Assembly (NCBI GenBank): GCA_002359465.1
Contig: DENA01000016.1
Coordinates: 60,653 to 124,652, forward strand
DNA: 64,000 bases
Direction: 5' to 3'
Source: Ruminococcaceae bacterium UBA2656
GTDB lineage: Bacteria > Bacillota > Clostridia > Oscillospirales > Acutalibacteraceae
Positions 34,865 to 43,280 of the stretch are shown one piece after another (positions within the stretch are counted from its first letter, which is position 1; each line of letters starts with the position of its first letter). Position numbers and translations under genes: made by a program. The notes below the pieces were generated by a model. That model was not told where the DNA came from. It did no database searches and was given only the letters and a program-made list of their open reading frames with translations.

Positions 34865-35187
34865 ACAGAATCTCCCAAAACAATTTGGTTTCCAGCATCT
34901 TCTTCCCATATTTAAAAGCCCTTATAGCCTCGGGAAGATTATTTGTATTGGCAGACGCAGAACAAAAGGACGCTAAAACGAATTAATCAGCTATTGCAGG
35001 ATACGAATAGCTAACAATTTGGTTGAAATGTCACTCTCTTCGAATCCCCGCTGTTTTTTCCAAAATAAAACCGTATCTGCAGCCTACAAACGGCACAGAT
35101 ATGACATTTTTTTGATTTTTTAGTACGACACTTTTACGACATAAAGGTAGGTTTTAACCAACTTATGAGAATTATAATGAGCAAAAG
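34865..35187. other. Non-coding stretch with possible recombination debris
   Basis: No credible gene is seen between the regulator stop and the hairpin at 35188. A T-arm-like string (TTCGAATCCCCGCTG, 35039-35053) and the repeated ACGACA elements around 35120-35145 look like leftovers of a tRNA-targeting element. This is only suggestive. Confidence 0.3.
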
Positions 35188-35235
35188 AAAAACCGCATTA
35201 AACAGCCGAAAAATGGCTATCTGATGCGGTTTTTT
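35188..35235. terminator. Hairpin with flanking A/T runs
   Basis: Arms 35188-35198 and 35224-35234 are perfect 11-bp complements, with an inner 4-bp stem. It starts with an A-run and ends with a T-run, so it could terminate on either strand. It is immediately followed by the duplicated tRNA-Lys 3' end. Confidence 0.6.
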
Positions 35236-35257
35236 CTGGTGAACCATCGGGGATTCG
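35234..35257 (-). repeat. Exact duplicate of the tRNA-Lys 3' end
   Basis: These 24 bases are identical to 35400-35423, which span the CCA end, the acceptor 3' strand and part of the T-arm of the intact tRNA-Lys. The copies start 166 bp apart in the same orientation, and each is preceded on its left by a hairpin ending in T. The rest of a tRNA is missing here. Confidence 0.85.
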
Positions 35258-35366
35258 GGTGTTGGCACGCTCCACCCGCGTTCCGCGAGTCCCTCCGTCA
35301 GCTAAATGTAGATGGAACTTTCGTTTTTCTCACGACCTGCACCGCGGGGTTCTCACCCCAATGGCA

Positions 35367-35402
35367 GAATAAAAGAGCACCCCTGCGGGTGCTCTTTTAT
35401 TC
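35367..35402 (-). terminator. Intrinsic terminator of the tRNA operon
   Basis: A perfect 16-bp stem (35367-35382 with 35387-35402) with a 4-base loop directly abuts the CCA end of tRNA-Lys. The lower part of the stem is A/T, giving TTTTATT on the minus strand. Confidence 0.85.
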
Positions 35403-35478
35403 TGGTGAACCATCGGGGATTCGAACCCCGGACACCTTGATTAAAAGTCAAGTGCTCTACCGACTGAGCTAATGATTC
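35403..35478 (-). tRNA. tRNA-Lys (anticodon TTT)
   Basis: The gene is 76 nt with an encoded CCA. The acceptor stem pairs GAATCAT with ATGGTTC, the T-loop is TTCGAAT, and the anticodon loop CTTTTAA contains TTT. It is the last gene of a five-tRNA operon. Its 3' end is the apparent target of the duplications at 35234 and 27749. Confidence 0.95.
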
Positions 35479-35566
35479 ATAAACAACTTGTATATTATAT
35501 CAGCTTTAAAAGCCAATGTCAATAACAAATGCCTGTCCGCGTATAAAGCCCGCAGACAGGCCCCGT

Positions 35567-35642
35567 TGGCTGGGCTGGCAGGATTTGAACCTACGGAATG
35601 ACGGAGTCAAAGTCCGTTGCCTTACCCCTTGGCTACAGCCCA
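35567..35642 (-). tRNA. tRNA-Gln (anticodon TTG)
   Basis: The gene is 76 nt with an encoded CCA. The acceptor TGGGCTG pairs with CAGCCCA, the T-loop is TTCAAAT, and the anticodon loop CTTTGAC contains TTG. It is the fourth gene of the leftward tRNA operon. Confidence 0.95.
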
Positions 35643-35688
35643 ATATAAAGCGCGGAACACTCAGCTTCGCTCCGCGCCAATTCTCAAA

Positions 35689-35766
35689 TGGGGTGGAAGA
35701 TGGGATTCGAACCCACGGTCTCCAGTGCCACAAACTGGCGCTTTAACCAACTAAGCTACATCCACC
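35689..35766 (-). tRNA. tRNA-His (anticodon GTG)
   Basis: The length is about 78 nt including the extra 5' G that is diagnostic of tRNA-His, opposite C73. The anticodon loop TTGTGGC contains GTG and the CCA is encoded. One T-T mismatch is seen in the acceptor stem. It is the third gene of the operon. Confidence 0.95.
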
Positions 35767-35771
35767 ATATA

Positions 35772-35848
35772 TGGCGCGCCAAAAGGGACTCGAACCCCTG
35801 ACCTACTGCTTAGAAGGCAGTTGCTCTATCCAGCTGAGCTATTGGCGC
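35772..35848 (-). tRNA. tRNA-Arg (anticodon TCT)
   Basis: The gene is 77 nt with an encoded CCA. The acceptor GCGCCAA pairs with TTGGCGC, and the anticodon loop CTTCTAA contains TCT, reading AGA/AGG. It is the second gene of the operon. Confidence 0.95.
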
Positions 35849-35857
35849 ACATACCCA

Positions 35858-35931
35858 TGGAGCGAGTGATGGGAATCGAACCCACACGACCAGCTTGGAA
35901 GGCTGGAGTTCTACCACTGAACTACACTCGC
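35858..35931 (-). tRNA. tRNA-Gly (anticodon TCC)
   Basis: The gene is 74 nt with an encoded CCA. The acceptor GCGAGTG pairs with CACTCGC, and the anticodon loop CTTCCAA contains TCC, reading GGA/GGG. It is the first gene of the leftward tRNA operon, just downstream of a strong promoter. Confidence 0.95.
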
Positions 35932-35949
35932 ATTTTAGCGACGGCTATT

Positions 35950-35979
35950 ATTGTAGCATAGTCCAGTGGCAAATGTCAA
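35950..35979 (-). promoter_or_regulatory. Strong sigma-A promoter of the tRNA operon
   Basis: On the minus strand TTGACA (35974-35979) and TACAAT (35950-35955) are spaced by 18 bases, ending 18 bases before tRNA-Gly. A perfect -35 and near-consensus -10 fit a stable-RNA promoter. Confidence 0.75.
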
Positions 35980-36013
35980 TATTTTATTGACTTTTCCTCC
36001 GCTTTTTTAAATA

Positions 36014-38305
36014 TTATTTTAATACATTCAGCATAATACCATCTTTTTCGTCCGCCGTAACAGCAATCCCGGTGATTGTGTCACCGTAGTTTTCAACAAT
36101 CAGCGACGCAATCTTATCCTCCACCTGACGGCGGATCAGATTGCGCAGGTCTCTGGCGCCGCTTTTTCCGCCAAAGGCGTGCTGCGCAAGGTAACGGGTC
36201 GCCTGATCGTCATAGACCAGCCGGATGCCGCGTTCCTTCAGGGAATCGACGTATTCATTCAGCATCAGGTGGGAAATGGCTTCAAAATCGTCTGTAGTGA
36301 GCGAACGGAATACGATGACTTCATCTACACGGCTCAAAAATTCGGGGCGCAGAAAGTCGGAGAGGGCCTTCATTGCCTTTTCACGCGTAACGTCGGACTC
36401 GTTTTTAGCAAATCCGAGTGTACCCTCCTTTTTCTCGCTGCCCGCATTGGAGGTCATGACCAGCACGGTATTCTCAAAGTTGACGGTTCGGCCGTGCGCG
36501 TCGGTAATACGGCCCTCGTCAAGAATTTGCAAAAGAATATTCATTACATCGGGATGCGCCTTTTCGATTTCATCGAAAAGCAGAACGGAGTATGGGCGCC
36601 GGCGCACCTTTTCAGTAACCTGACCTGCTTCGTCGTACCCGACATAGCCCGGAGGAGAACCGATAATGCGGGATACCGAATGCTTTTCCATGAATTCCGA
36701 CATATCGAGCCGTATCAGCGTCTCCGGCGTGTCAAACAGCTCCTTTGACAGTACCTTGACCAGCTCGGTTTTGCCAACGCCGGTCGGACCCACAAAGATG
36801 AAAGACGCAGGCCTGCGGCGGGGGCTGATCTGCACCCTGCTGCGGCGGATCGCCGCCGAAACGGCTTTCACCGCTTCCTGCTGTCCGATAACCTTCGAAT
36901 TTAAGATGCCTTCGATATCCGCCAGCTTTTTCAGTTCATTTTCCTGAATCCTGCTGGCGGGAATCCCGGTCCAAAGTTCAATCACGCGCGCAATATCCTT
37001 TTCCTCCACCTCGGCTCCAAGAGCAAGGGGAGCAAGCTGTCTTGTTTTTTCTTCTAGTTTGGAAATGTCGGTGCGTACCTCCGCCAGCTTTTCATAATCC
37101 GGCTGAACATCCTCCGCGGTAAGCTCTTCCTCGCGTTCCTTTAGCTTTTCCAGCTCAAAGTTCGCCGAGTCATAATCCGCCATGGAAATATTTCGCAGCG
37201 CTGCGCAGGCGCAGGACTCATCCAAAAGGTCAATCGCCTTGTCCGGAAGAAAACGGTCGTTGATATACCGTTCGGAAAGCACCGCTGCTTTGCGCACAAT
37301 CTGTTCCGGCACGCGGACGCGGTGATATGCCTCATAGTACGATTTAATGCCCATCAGCACGTCTACCGTCTCCGCAACGGACGGTTCCGCTATGGTAACG
37401 GGCTGGAAGCGCCTTTCAAGGGCAGCGTCCTTTTCAATGTATTTGCGGTATTCCACAAACGTTGTTGCGCCGATCACCTGTATTTCGCCTCTGGACAGCG
37501 CCGGTTTCAGGATATTGGCGGCGTTCATGGAACCCTCCGCGTCGCCTGTGCCGACAAGATTGTGCACCTCGTCGATAAACAGTATAATATTCCCCTCCGC
37601 CTTTACTTCGTCGACAAGCCCTTTAATACGGCTTTCAAACTGGCCGCGGAACTGCGTGCCGGCGACGAGCGCCGTTAAATCAAGCAGATGGATTTCTTTT
37701 TTCATCAGCCTTGCGGGGACGGTACCCTTTGCAATGCGCAGGGCCAATCCTTCCGCCACGGCGGTTTTTCCGACGCCCGGTTCCCCGATCAGGCACGGAT
37801 TGTTCTTTGTGCGGCGGCTCAGGATCTGAATGACACGGGAAATTTCTTTGTCGCGGCCGATGATATTGTCAATCTCGCCCGCCTGTGCCTTTGCGGTTAA
37901 ATTAGTGCAATAGGCGTCCAAGTGTTTCCGTTTGGTTTTCCGCTTCTCGCGCCTGTCCTTTTTCGCCGTATCGTTGTCCTGAATTTTTTCCGGGCTGCTT
38001 TCGCTGCCGGAAAAAATATTCTGGAGGAAAGGAAAAGTCGCGGCCCCGCCCGGCACAAAGCCGTCGTCACCGCTGTCCTCCGCATCCTCCGTACCATCCG
38101 CATTGGCGGCCATCAGTTCGTTCAGTTCCGACTCCATTGCCTCCATCTGTTCCTCGGTGATTCCCATTTTTTCCATCAGGTCATTGACCGGCTTAATGCC
38201 GAGCTCCTTGGCGCAGACAAGACAGAGCCCCTGGCTCTCTTTTGAATTTACCGTCGGCGAGATAAACACAACCGCCGGCCTTTTATGGCATCTCGAACAC
38301 ATCAT
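36014..38305 (-). CDS. clpE: ClpE-like AAA+ ATPase of the Clp protease
   Basis: The product is 763 residues. An N-terminal zinc finger (C3, C6, C28, C31) replaces the usual Clp N-domain and points to the ClpE branch. AAA1 carries GEPGVGKTAVAEG, a UVR/coiled middle region lies near 400-460, and AAA2 carries GPTGVGKTELVK. The ClpP-docking tripeptide LGF is present in EGTLGFAKNE, so it should partner with ClpP to unfold proteins for degradation. Two adjacent ATGs occur at the start and neither has a strong ribosome site. No CtsR site was recognised upstream. Confidence 0.88.
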   Translation of the reverse strand: MMCSRCHKRPAVVFISPTVNSKESQGLCLVCAKELGIKPVNDLMEKMGITEEQMEAMESELNELMAANADGTEDAEDSGDDGFVPGGAATFPFLQNIFSGSESSPEKIQDNDTAKKDRREKRKTKRKHLDAYCTNLTAKAQAGEIDNIIGRDKEISRVIQILSRRTKNNPCLIGEPGVGKTAVAEGLALRIAKGTVPARLMKKEIHLLDLTALVAGTQFRGQFESRIKGLVDEVKAEGNIILFIDEVHNLVGTGDAEGSMNAANILKPALSRGEIQVIGATTFVEYRKYIEKDAALERRFQPVTIAEPSVAETVDVLMGIKSYYEAYHRVRVPEQIVRKAAVLSERYINDRFLPDKAIDLLDESCACAALRNISMADYDSANFELEKLKEREEELTAEDVQPDYEKLAEVRTDISKLEEKTRQLAPLALGAEVEEKDIARVIELWTGIPASRIQENELKKLADIEGILNSKVIGQQEAVKAVSAAIRRSRVQISPRRRPASFIFVGPTGVGKTELVKVLSKELFDTPETLIRLDMSEFMEKHSVSRIIGSPPGYVGYDEAGQVTEKVRRRPYSVLLFDEIEKAHPDVMNILLQILDEGRITDAHGRTVNFENTVLVMTSNAGSEKKEGTLGFAKNESDVTREKAMKALSDFLRPEFLSRVDEVIVFRSLTTDDFEAISHLMLNEYVDSLKERGIRLVYDDQATRYLAQHAFGGKSGARDLRNLIRRQVEDKIASLIVENYGDTITGIAVTADEKDGIMLNVLK

Positions 38306-38353
38306 AGGTATCGATCACTTCTTCTCTTTCAAAAAATATATACAATAAACAGG

Positions 38354-38965
38354 TTATCTTCTAGTTGATTTTTTATCCATCACTTCATCCAGATTCATGG
38401 CGTCTTTGGGGTCGTCGGATTGCAGGATGGAAAGATACATTTTAAAATACTGTACAAACGCATAAATCATAAAGGCGGCGGTAATGGACAGCAAAATAAT
38501 GGTTACGGTCAAATTTTGGATTTTCCAGATTCCCTTCAGCGCCACAATAATGGCGAAAGAAATATAGAACAAAGTGGTCGCAACCTTGCCGTACCATTTG
38601 GAACCGCCGGGCCTTTTGTTTTTCTTAATCAAAAAGCAGGCGGCAATGACCATTAAAGCTTCTTTCAGAATAAAAATTCCCAAAAGCGGAATTAAAACAG
38701 GCTCTTCAATCGCAAGGCAGATGGCAACCGCGCCCTGTGTCAGCTTGTCGGAAAGCGGGTCGAGCATCTGCCCCAGTTCTGTGAACTGGTTGAATCTGCG
38801 CGCAATCATACCGTCAAACATGTCTGTCAGGCCGGAAATAATCAGCACAACCGCCGCTTGCAAAAGCTCGTTACGCATAAAGTAATATACGAACGGGATA
38901 ATTAAAATAATGCGCAAAAGCGACAGTCCGTTTGGTATATTAATATTCTTATTCCTGTTTTTCAT
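38354..38965 (-). CDS. pgsA: CDP-alcohol phosphatidyltransferase (PgsA-like)
   Basis: The product is 203 residues with about five membrane helices. The full CDP-alcohol phosphotransferase motif DGMIARRFNQFTELGQMLD with downstream PLSD gives the DG-AR-G-D-D metal ligands. It most likely makes phosphatidylglycerol phosphate from CDP-diacylglycerol and glycerol 3-phosphate. Cardiolipin or other headgroup use is possible. The start (MKNRNKNI) follows GAGGT. It ends about 50 bases before clpE in the same direction. Confidence 0.85.
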   Translation of the reverse strand: MKNRNKNINIPNGLSLLRIILIIPFVYYFMRNELLQAAVVLIISGLTDMFDGMIARRFNQFTELGQMLDPLSDKLTQGAVAICLAIEEPVLIPLLGIFILKEALMVIAACFLIKKNKRPGGSKWYGKVATTLFYISFAIIVALKGIWKIQNLTVTIILLSITAAFMIYAFVQYFKMYLSILQSDDPKDAMNLDEVMDKKSTRR

Positions 38966-38981
38966 TCATATTTACCTCATT

Positions 38982-39515
38982 CTAAATTTCCGCCTGATAC
39001 AGTAAATACACCGGATTATGAGTATATACATACTTGTAAATAACGGACTGTCCGATTTCCTTCTCTTTGATTTGCGGGAATTTCAGAGAAAGGAACGGAA
39101 GGGAAAGCTGCAGAACAGCACAGATCACAGCGACTGCCAAAGCGCCCTTGAGCAACCCGAACACACCGCCGAGCAGGGAATTGACCCCATGCAGAATCGG
39201 CAGTCTGCAGACGGCATCCAGCGCGCGCGACGTCATTTGGACCAAAAGCTGGAGGATTACAAAAATCACCATTATTGATATAATTTTAACAGCAGCGCGG
39301 CCAAACAAAGTCACCGGGTGCAGCTTCACCAGATAAGTGCAAATCGCGCCCGTAAGATAATCGGACAGCACAATCGCGGCGGCAACTGCAAAAATGGAAC
39401 CAACCAGACCCACCAGCGACCGGACAAGTCCTATTCTAAAGCCTGAAATGATAAAGCACAAGGCAATTACACAAAAAACAACATCAAGTATTGTGCCCAA
39501 TTTTTCCTCCATCAC
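38982..39515 (-). CDS. CvpA-family membrane protein
   Basis: The product is 177 residues with four membrane helices. The N-terminal DVVFCVIALCFIISGFRIGL and the third-helix region LLGGVFGLLKGALAVAVIC fit the CvpA family, which was first linked to colicin V production. In Firmicutes the role is unclear, and links to envelope homeostasis have been proposed. It precedes pgsA by 16 bases. Confidence 0.8.
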   Translation of the reverse strand: MMEEKLGTILDVVFCVIALCFIISGFRIGLVRSLVGLVGSIFAVAAAIVLSDYLTGAICTYLVKLHPVTLFGRAAVKIISIMVIFVILQLLVQMTSRALDAVCRLPILHGVNSLLGGVFGLLKGALAVAVICAVLQLSLPFLSLKFPQIKEKEIGQSVIYKYVYTHNPVYLLYQAEI

Positions 39516-39576
39516 CTATATCGGTTTTTTTGTATAAAAAATAATATAGCACAAAACGGAAGCAACTACAAGTAAC

Positions 39577-40815
39577 TCATTTACTGTTTGCCAAACGAAT
39601 CTCGGAAACACCCAGAATATAGACGGAGGTCTCGTCGTGCAGGGCGATTGCCCTGGCGTCGCTTCCCGCGTCACAGCTGCCGGCGGGAGTGCCCGCCGTG
39701 GCGGAATAAAAATGCACCTGTCCCTGCGAAAGGACAGCCACTGTGTCCGCATAAAGCGAAACCGAGCTGATCGCCTGCGTGAACGGAACGGAGGCCACTG
39801 CGGAACCGGTGTCGTCCAGCACGGCCAGCTTGCCGCTGCCTGCGCTTCCGTAAGCGGAAAGGCCCAGAGCGGTTCTGCCGCTATCCATACTATATGCAGC
39901 AAGGCGCAGTCCCTGATAATCAAAATTTGTTTTTGTTCTTCTGTTTGCATTGATCACGGCTGTCATTTTATCCCCGACCGCCGCCACCGTGCCGTTATCG
40001 CTGTAGGAAATGTCCAGCATCATATTTTCTGAATAGACAGCGAACGGCTCCACCGGTTTGCTGTTGCTGAAATCGAGCAGATACACGGCGGAGGTCAGTC
40101 CCCCGTCTTTCGCGCTCACGGCGGCAACCGCCGCTTTGGTGCCGTCGCTGCTCAGCGCAACGGCGGTCGGATAGTAATCGGAAAACCAGTAATGAAACAG
40201 CACCTTGTTGTCCGCCGCATAAGCCGTAAGGCATCCGAAGTAGCCGTCCGCCTCGGTAATCAGCGCGTACCGGCCGTTGGCGGCAAGCGCGCCCGCGAGG
40301 ATGTTCTGCTGTACATCCGCCCGGACCAGCGTTTTGCTCTGGCTTTCAATCTGATAGCCTTTTCCGCCGAGACTGTAGATCAGGACCCGGTTCCCGTTCG
40401 CCTTCATAACCGGCTGTAAGAAGCTGTGCTGGCGGCTGACAACTGTTTTTGCCGTAGAATTCAGCACGGTCAGCGCGGTATCGCTGACAACGACCGCCTC
40501 TTTGTTCACCGACTTAAAATTGTTCTTTAACACCGAGTTGCCGACGATTTTGGAAGGGTATCCGTCGCCGATTCCCATGCCGACAACACTGTTCTGCACC
40601 CATTCAATCACATTGGAGGGGGTAAGATTATTTCTGTTAAACCAGATCAGCATGGAAAACACACAAAGAATCAGAATCAGAATAATTTTATAGACCCAGC
40701 GCGGGACGCGGCTCTCACGCCGGCTGCGGCGCTTTTGTCTGCGCTTCTGCACTTGAAACTGGTGCTTGGCTGTGTCTATTTCGGCTGTGTCGAACCGCTG
40801 CCCCCTGTCGCTCAT
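39577..40815 (-). CDS. Membrane-anchored beta-propeller-like protein (DUF5711-type)
   Basis: The product is 412 residues. A basic cytoplasmic N-terminus (about 1-45, KRRQKRRSRRESR) is followed by one membrane helix (about 46-62) and an extracytoplasmic domain of repeating beta-blade segments such as LAANGRYALITEADG, LSSDGTKAAVAAVS and LDDTGSAVASVPF. The pattern resembles a WD40/propeller and the DUF5711 proteins of Clostridia, whose function I do not know. It starts one base after truA and likely shares its transcript. Confidence 0.65.
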   Translation of the reverse strand: MSDRGQRFDTAEIDTAKHQFQVQKRRQKRRSRRESRVPRWVYKIILILILCVFSMLIWFNRNNLTPSNVIEWVQNSVVGMGIGDGYPSKIVGNSVLKNNFKSVNKEAVVVSDTALTVLNSTAKTVVSRQHSFLQPVMKANGNRVLIYSLGGKGYQIESQSKTLVRADVQQNILAGALAANGRYALITEADGYFGCLTAYAADNKVLFHYWFSDYYPTAVALSSDGTKAAVAAVSAKDGGLTSAVYLLDFSNSKPVEPFAVYSENMMLDISYSDNGTVAAVGDKMTAVINANRRTKTNFDYQGLRLAAYSMDSGRTALGLSAYGSAGSGKLAVLDDTGSAVASVPFTQAISSVSLYADTVAVLSQGQVHFYSATAGTPAGSCDAGSDARAIALHDETSVYILGVSEIRLANSK

Positions 40816-40816
40816 G

Positions 40817-41566
40817 TCATTTCACATCCTCATAAAAAACACGATTTAAAAACAATCCGTAAGGCGGCGCGGTCGGGCCGGCGGCAGCGCGGTTTTTCGC
40901 TTCGATAATATCCGCCACTTCCCGCGGCTCCAGCTTTCCCTGCGCCACGCGCAGAAGCGTGCCGACCATAATGCGCACCATATTGTATAAAAAGCCGTCC
41001 GCCGCCACGGTAAAGGTGACGAGGTCGCCTTCCCTTTTTACCTCCGCCTTTGTGACGGTACGCGTCAGATCGCCGCGTTCGCGTGCGTCCATGGTGCAGA
41101 ACGAGGTGAAATCATGCCTGCCTGTAAAAAAACCGGCGGCTTCGTTCAGACGTTCCTCATCCAGGGCATACCAGTAATGCAGCGCCCGATGGTTCAAAAA
41201 CGGGTTGCGGACAGGATTGTTCCATATCTGATAAATATATTCCTTGCCGGCGCAGGAATACCGCGCGTGAAATTCGGGAGGAACCTCCCGGCAGTCCAGC
41301 ACCGCAATATCCTCTGGCAGAAAATGATTCAGCGCGCCGACAAACCGCTTGCAGGGAATGGAATGCTCCGTTTTCAGGCTGACGCAGAACTGCCGGGCGT
41401 GTACAAAGGAATCGGTGCGGCTGCAGCCCTTGATGTCCGGCTTTTCGCCGATCACCTTAAAAAGCGCGTCCTGAAAGACCTGCTGTACGGAAACGGCGTT
41501 CTGCTGGATCTGCCAGCCGTGGTAATTGGAGCCGTCGTAGCAAATGGTCAGCAGCAGATTTCTCAT
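40817..41566 (-). CDS. truA: tRNA pseudouridine(38-40) synthase
   Basis: The product is 249 residues. The N-terminus ICYDGSNYHGWQIQQNAVSV and the catalytic aspartate in GCSRTDSFVHARQF are typical of TruA. The C-terminal NMVRIMVGTLLRVAQGK is also conserved. It modifies uridines 38-40 in the anticodon arm of tRNAs. It lies 39 bases downstream of ecfT, as is common in Firmicutes. Confidence 0.95.
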   Translation of the reverse strand: MRNLLLTICYDGSNYHGWQIQQNAVSVQQVFQDALFKVIGEKPDIKGCSRTDSFVHARQFCVSLKTEHSIPCKRFVGALNHFLPEDIAVLDCREVPPEFHARYSCAGKEYIYQIWNNPVRNPFLNHRALHYWYALDEERLNEAAGFFTGRHDFTSFCTMDARERGDLTRTVTKAEVKREGDLVTFTVAADGFLYNMVRIMVGTLLRVAQGKLEPREVADIIEAKNRAAAGPTAPPYGLFLNRVFYEDVK

Positions 41567-41605
41567 ATTGGCGCTCCTCTCTCCATGCCGGTCGTTTTCT
41601 CCAAA

Positions 41606-42421
41606 TTATCGCAGGGCCGCCGGAAAATAAATGCTGCAGAACAATACCGCGGCACAGACGGCCAGCGTCAGAACAGCCGCGACCGCGTCCAGGCCGGTCG
41701 CGTGCAGCACCTTCATTTTTGTGCGGCCTTCCCCGCCGTGGTAACAGCGGCACTCCATCGCCATAGCCAGGTCGTAGGCTCGGCGGAAAGAGGAAACGAA
41801 CAGCGGAATCAGGATGGGAATCAGCGCCTTAATCCGCTGCATCAGCCCGCCGCTTTCCATATCGGCGCCCCGCGCTTTCTGCGCGCTCATGATTTTATCG
41901 GTTTCTTCCAGCAGCGTGGGCACAAAGCGCAGCGCAATCGTCATCATCATGGCAATTTCATGCACCTTGACGTGAAGCAGCTTCAGCGGCTTCATAATAC
42001 GCTCCAGCGCGTCGGTCAGTTCCGTGGGGGACGTTGTAAAGGTCAGAACGGAGCTGAAAAGGATCAGGCTGACAATGCGTATCGTAATAAAAACGGCATT
42101 GGAAACGCCTCCGGTGGTAATCTGAACAAATCCCCAGCTCCACAGAACCCGGCCGCCGCCGTAAAACAGGTTCAGCACGGAAGTGAAAATAACCACAAAC
42201 AAAATGGCCTTCAGACTCTTGAAATACTGTTTCAGCGGAACACCAGACAAAAGCAGAACCGCCAAAATCAGTGCCGACATGGTCAGCAGTCCCTCAAAGT
42301 TGGACGCGACGAAAATAAAAACGATATAGACAAAGGTAATAATGATCTTCACCCGCGGGTCAAGGCGGTGAATAAAGGACTTGCCGGGAAAATACTGCCC
42401 GAGCGTAATATCCCTAACCAT
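41606..42421 (-). CDS. ecfT: ECF transporter transmembrane subunit EcfT
   Basis: The product is 271 residues with about six helices: KSFIHRLDPRVKIIITFVYI at the N-terminus and two Ala-Arg-Gly coupling motifs (QKARGAD; the second is near SFRRAYDLAMAMECRCYHGG). It couples the EcfA1/A2 ATPases to interchangeable vitamin-binding S components encoded elsewhere. Its start overlaps the ecfA2 stop by 8 bases. Confidence 0.93.
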   Translation of the reverse strand: MVRDITLGQYFPGKSFIHRLDPRVKIIITFVYIVFIFVASNFEGLLTMSALILAVLLLSGVPLKQYFKSLKAILFVVIFTSVLNLFYGGGRVLWSWGFVQITTGGVSNAVFITIRIVSLILFSSVLTFTTSPTELTDALERIMKPLKLLHVKVHEIAMMMTIALRFVPTLLEETDKIMSAQKARGADMESGGLMQRIKALIPILIPLFVSSFRRAYDLAMAMECRCYHGGEGRTKMKVLHATGLDAVAAVLTLAVCAAVLFCSIYFPAALR

Positions 42422-43280
42422 GTTTCCGCCCCCCTTTTTCCAAAAGCGGCATCAGCTGCCGGAGCGCCTGTTCAATCGTCAGCACGGTGGTAACCGGATA
42501 GCCCTTCGCCTTTAAGGCGGACATAATCTTTGTGATCTGCGGTACGCGCAGGCCCATGCTCTCCAGCTCCGCGTCGCGCGCAAACACGTTTTCCGTCTTG
42601 TCGAACATGGCGACCCTGCCGGAATTCATCACCAGAACACGGTCCGCGGTGCGGGCGATGTCCTCCATGCTGTGGGAAACAAGCAGGATGGTATTGTGCC
42701 TGACCTCATGATAGCTGACGATCTGGCTCAGCAGCACGTCGCGGCCGCGGGGGTCAAGCCCCGCCGTAGGCTCGTCCAGAATCAGGACGTCCGGGTCCAT
42801 TGCGATGACGCCCGCGATGGCGGCGCGCCGTTTTTCCCCACCCGAAAGCTCAAACGGGCTTTTTTCAAGCAGCTCCCCGCTCAGACCGACAAACTCGGCG
42901 GCCCAGCGGGCGCGCTTCAGGATTTCGTCTTTATCAAGCCCCATGTTGCCCGGGCCGAACGCGATATCCTTCAGCACGGTCTCTTCAAAAAGCTGATGCT
43001 CCGGGTACTGGAACACCATGCCGACCTGAAAACGCACGGAACGGATTTTTTTCGGCTCCGCCCAGATATCCTTCCCGTTCAGAAGCACGGTGCCGGACGT
43101 GGGGCGCAGCAGGCCGTTAAGCTGCTGGATAAAGGTGGACTTTCCGGAGCCGGTGTGCCCAATGACCCCGATAAACTCGCCCTGCTCAATGGAAACGTTC
43201 GCATCATCCACAGCGGTCTTGCAGAACGGGGTTCCCTCCGCATAAGTATAGGTTAAATTTTTCGTTTCAATGATCGGCAT
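42414..43280 (-). CDS. ecfA2: ECF transporter ATPase EcfA2
   Basis: The product is 288 residues. Walker A is GHTGSGKST, the signature is [15 protein letters not shown], Walker B is [13 protein letters not shown] and the switch is LVSHS. The Q-loop [10 protein letters not shown] is typical of ECF ATPases. It pairs with EcfA1 to drive the energy-coupling module. It overlaps ecfA1 by 14 bases. Confidence 0.93.
   Translation of the reverse strand: MPIIETKNLTYTYAEGTPFCKTAVDDANVSIEQGEFIGVIGHTGSGKSTFIQQLNGLLRPTSGTVLLNGKDIWAEPKKIRSVRFQVGMVFQYPEHQLFEETVLKDIAFGPGNMGLDKDEILKRARWAAEFVGLSGELLEKSPFELSGGEKRRAAIAGVIAMDPDVLILDEPTAGLDPRGRDVLLSQIVSYHEVRHNTILLVSHSMEDIARTADRVLVMNSGRVAMFDKTENVFARDAELESMGLRVPQITKIMSALKAKGYPVTTVLTIEQALRQLMPLLEKGGRKHG

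Noticed and set aside
35224-35472. An 82-codon open frame over the tRNA-Lys region
   Set aside because: It runs through the tRNA-Lys gene and its terminator. Such frames are common artefacts of tRNA T-arms.
41114-42493. A 459-codon open frame on the plus strand
   Set aside because: It is antisense to truA and ecfT with no start signal. The basic, Gln/Arg/His-rich composition is typical of a shadow frame.
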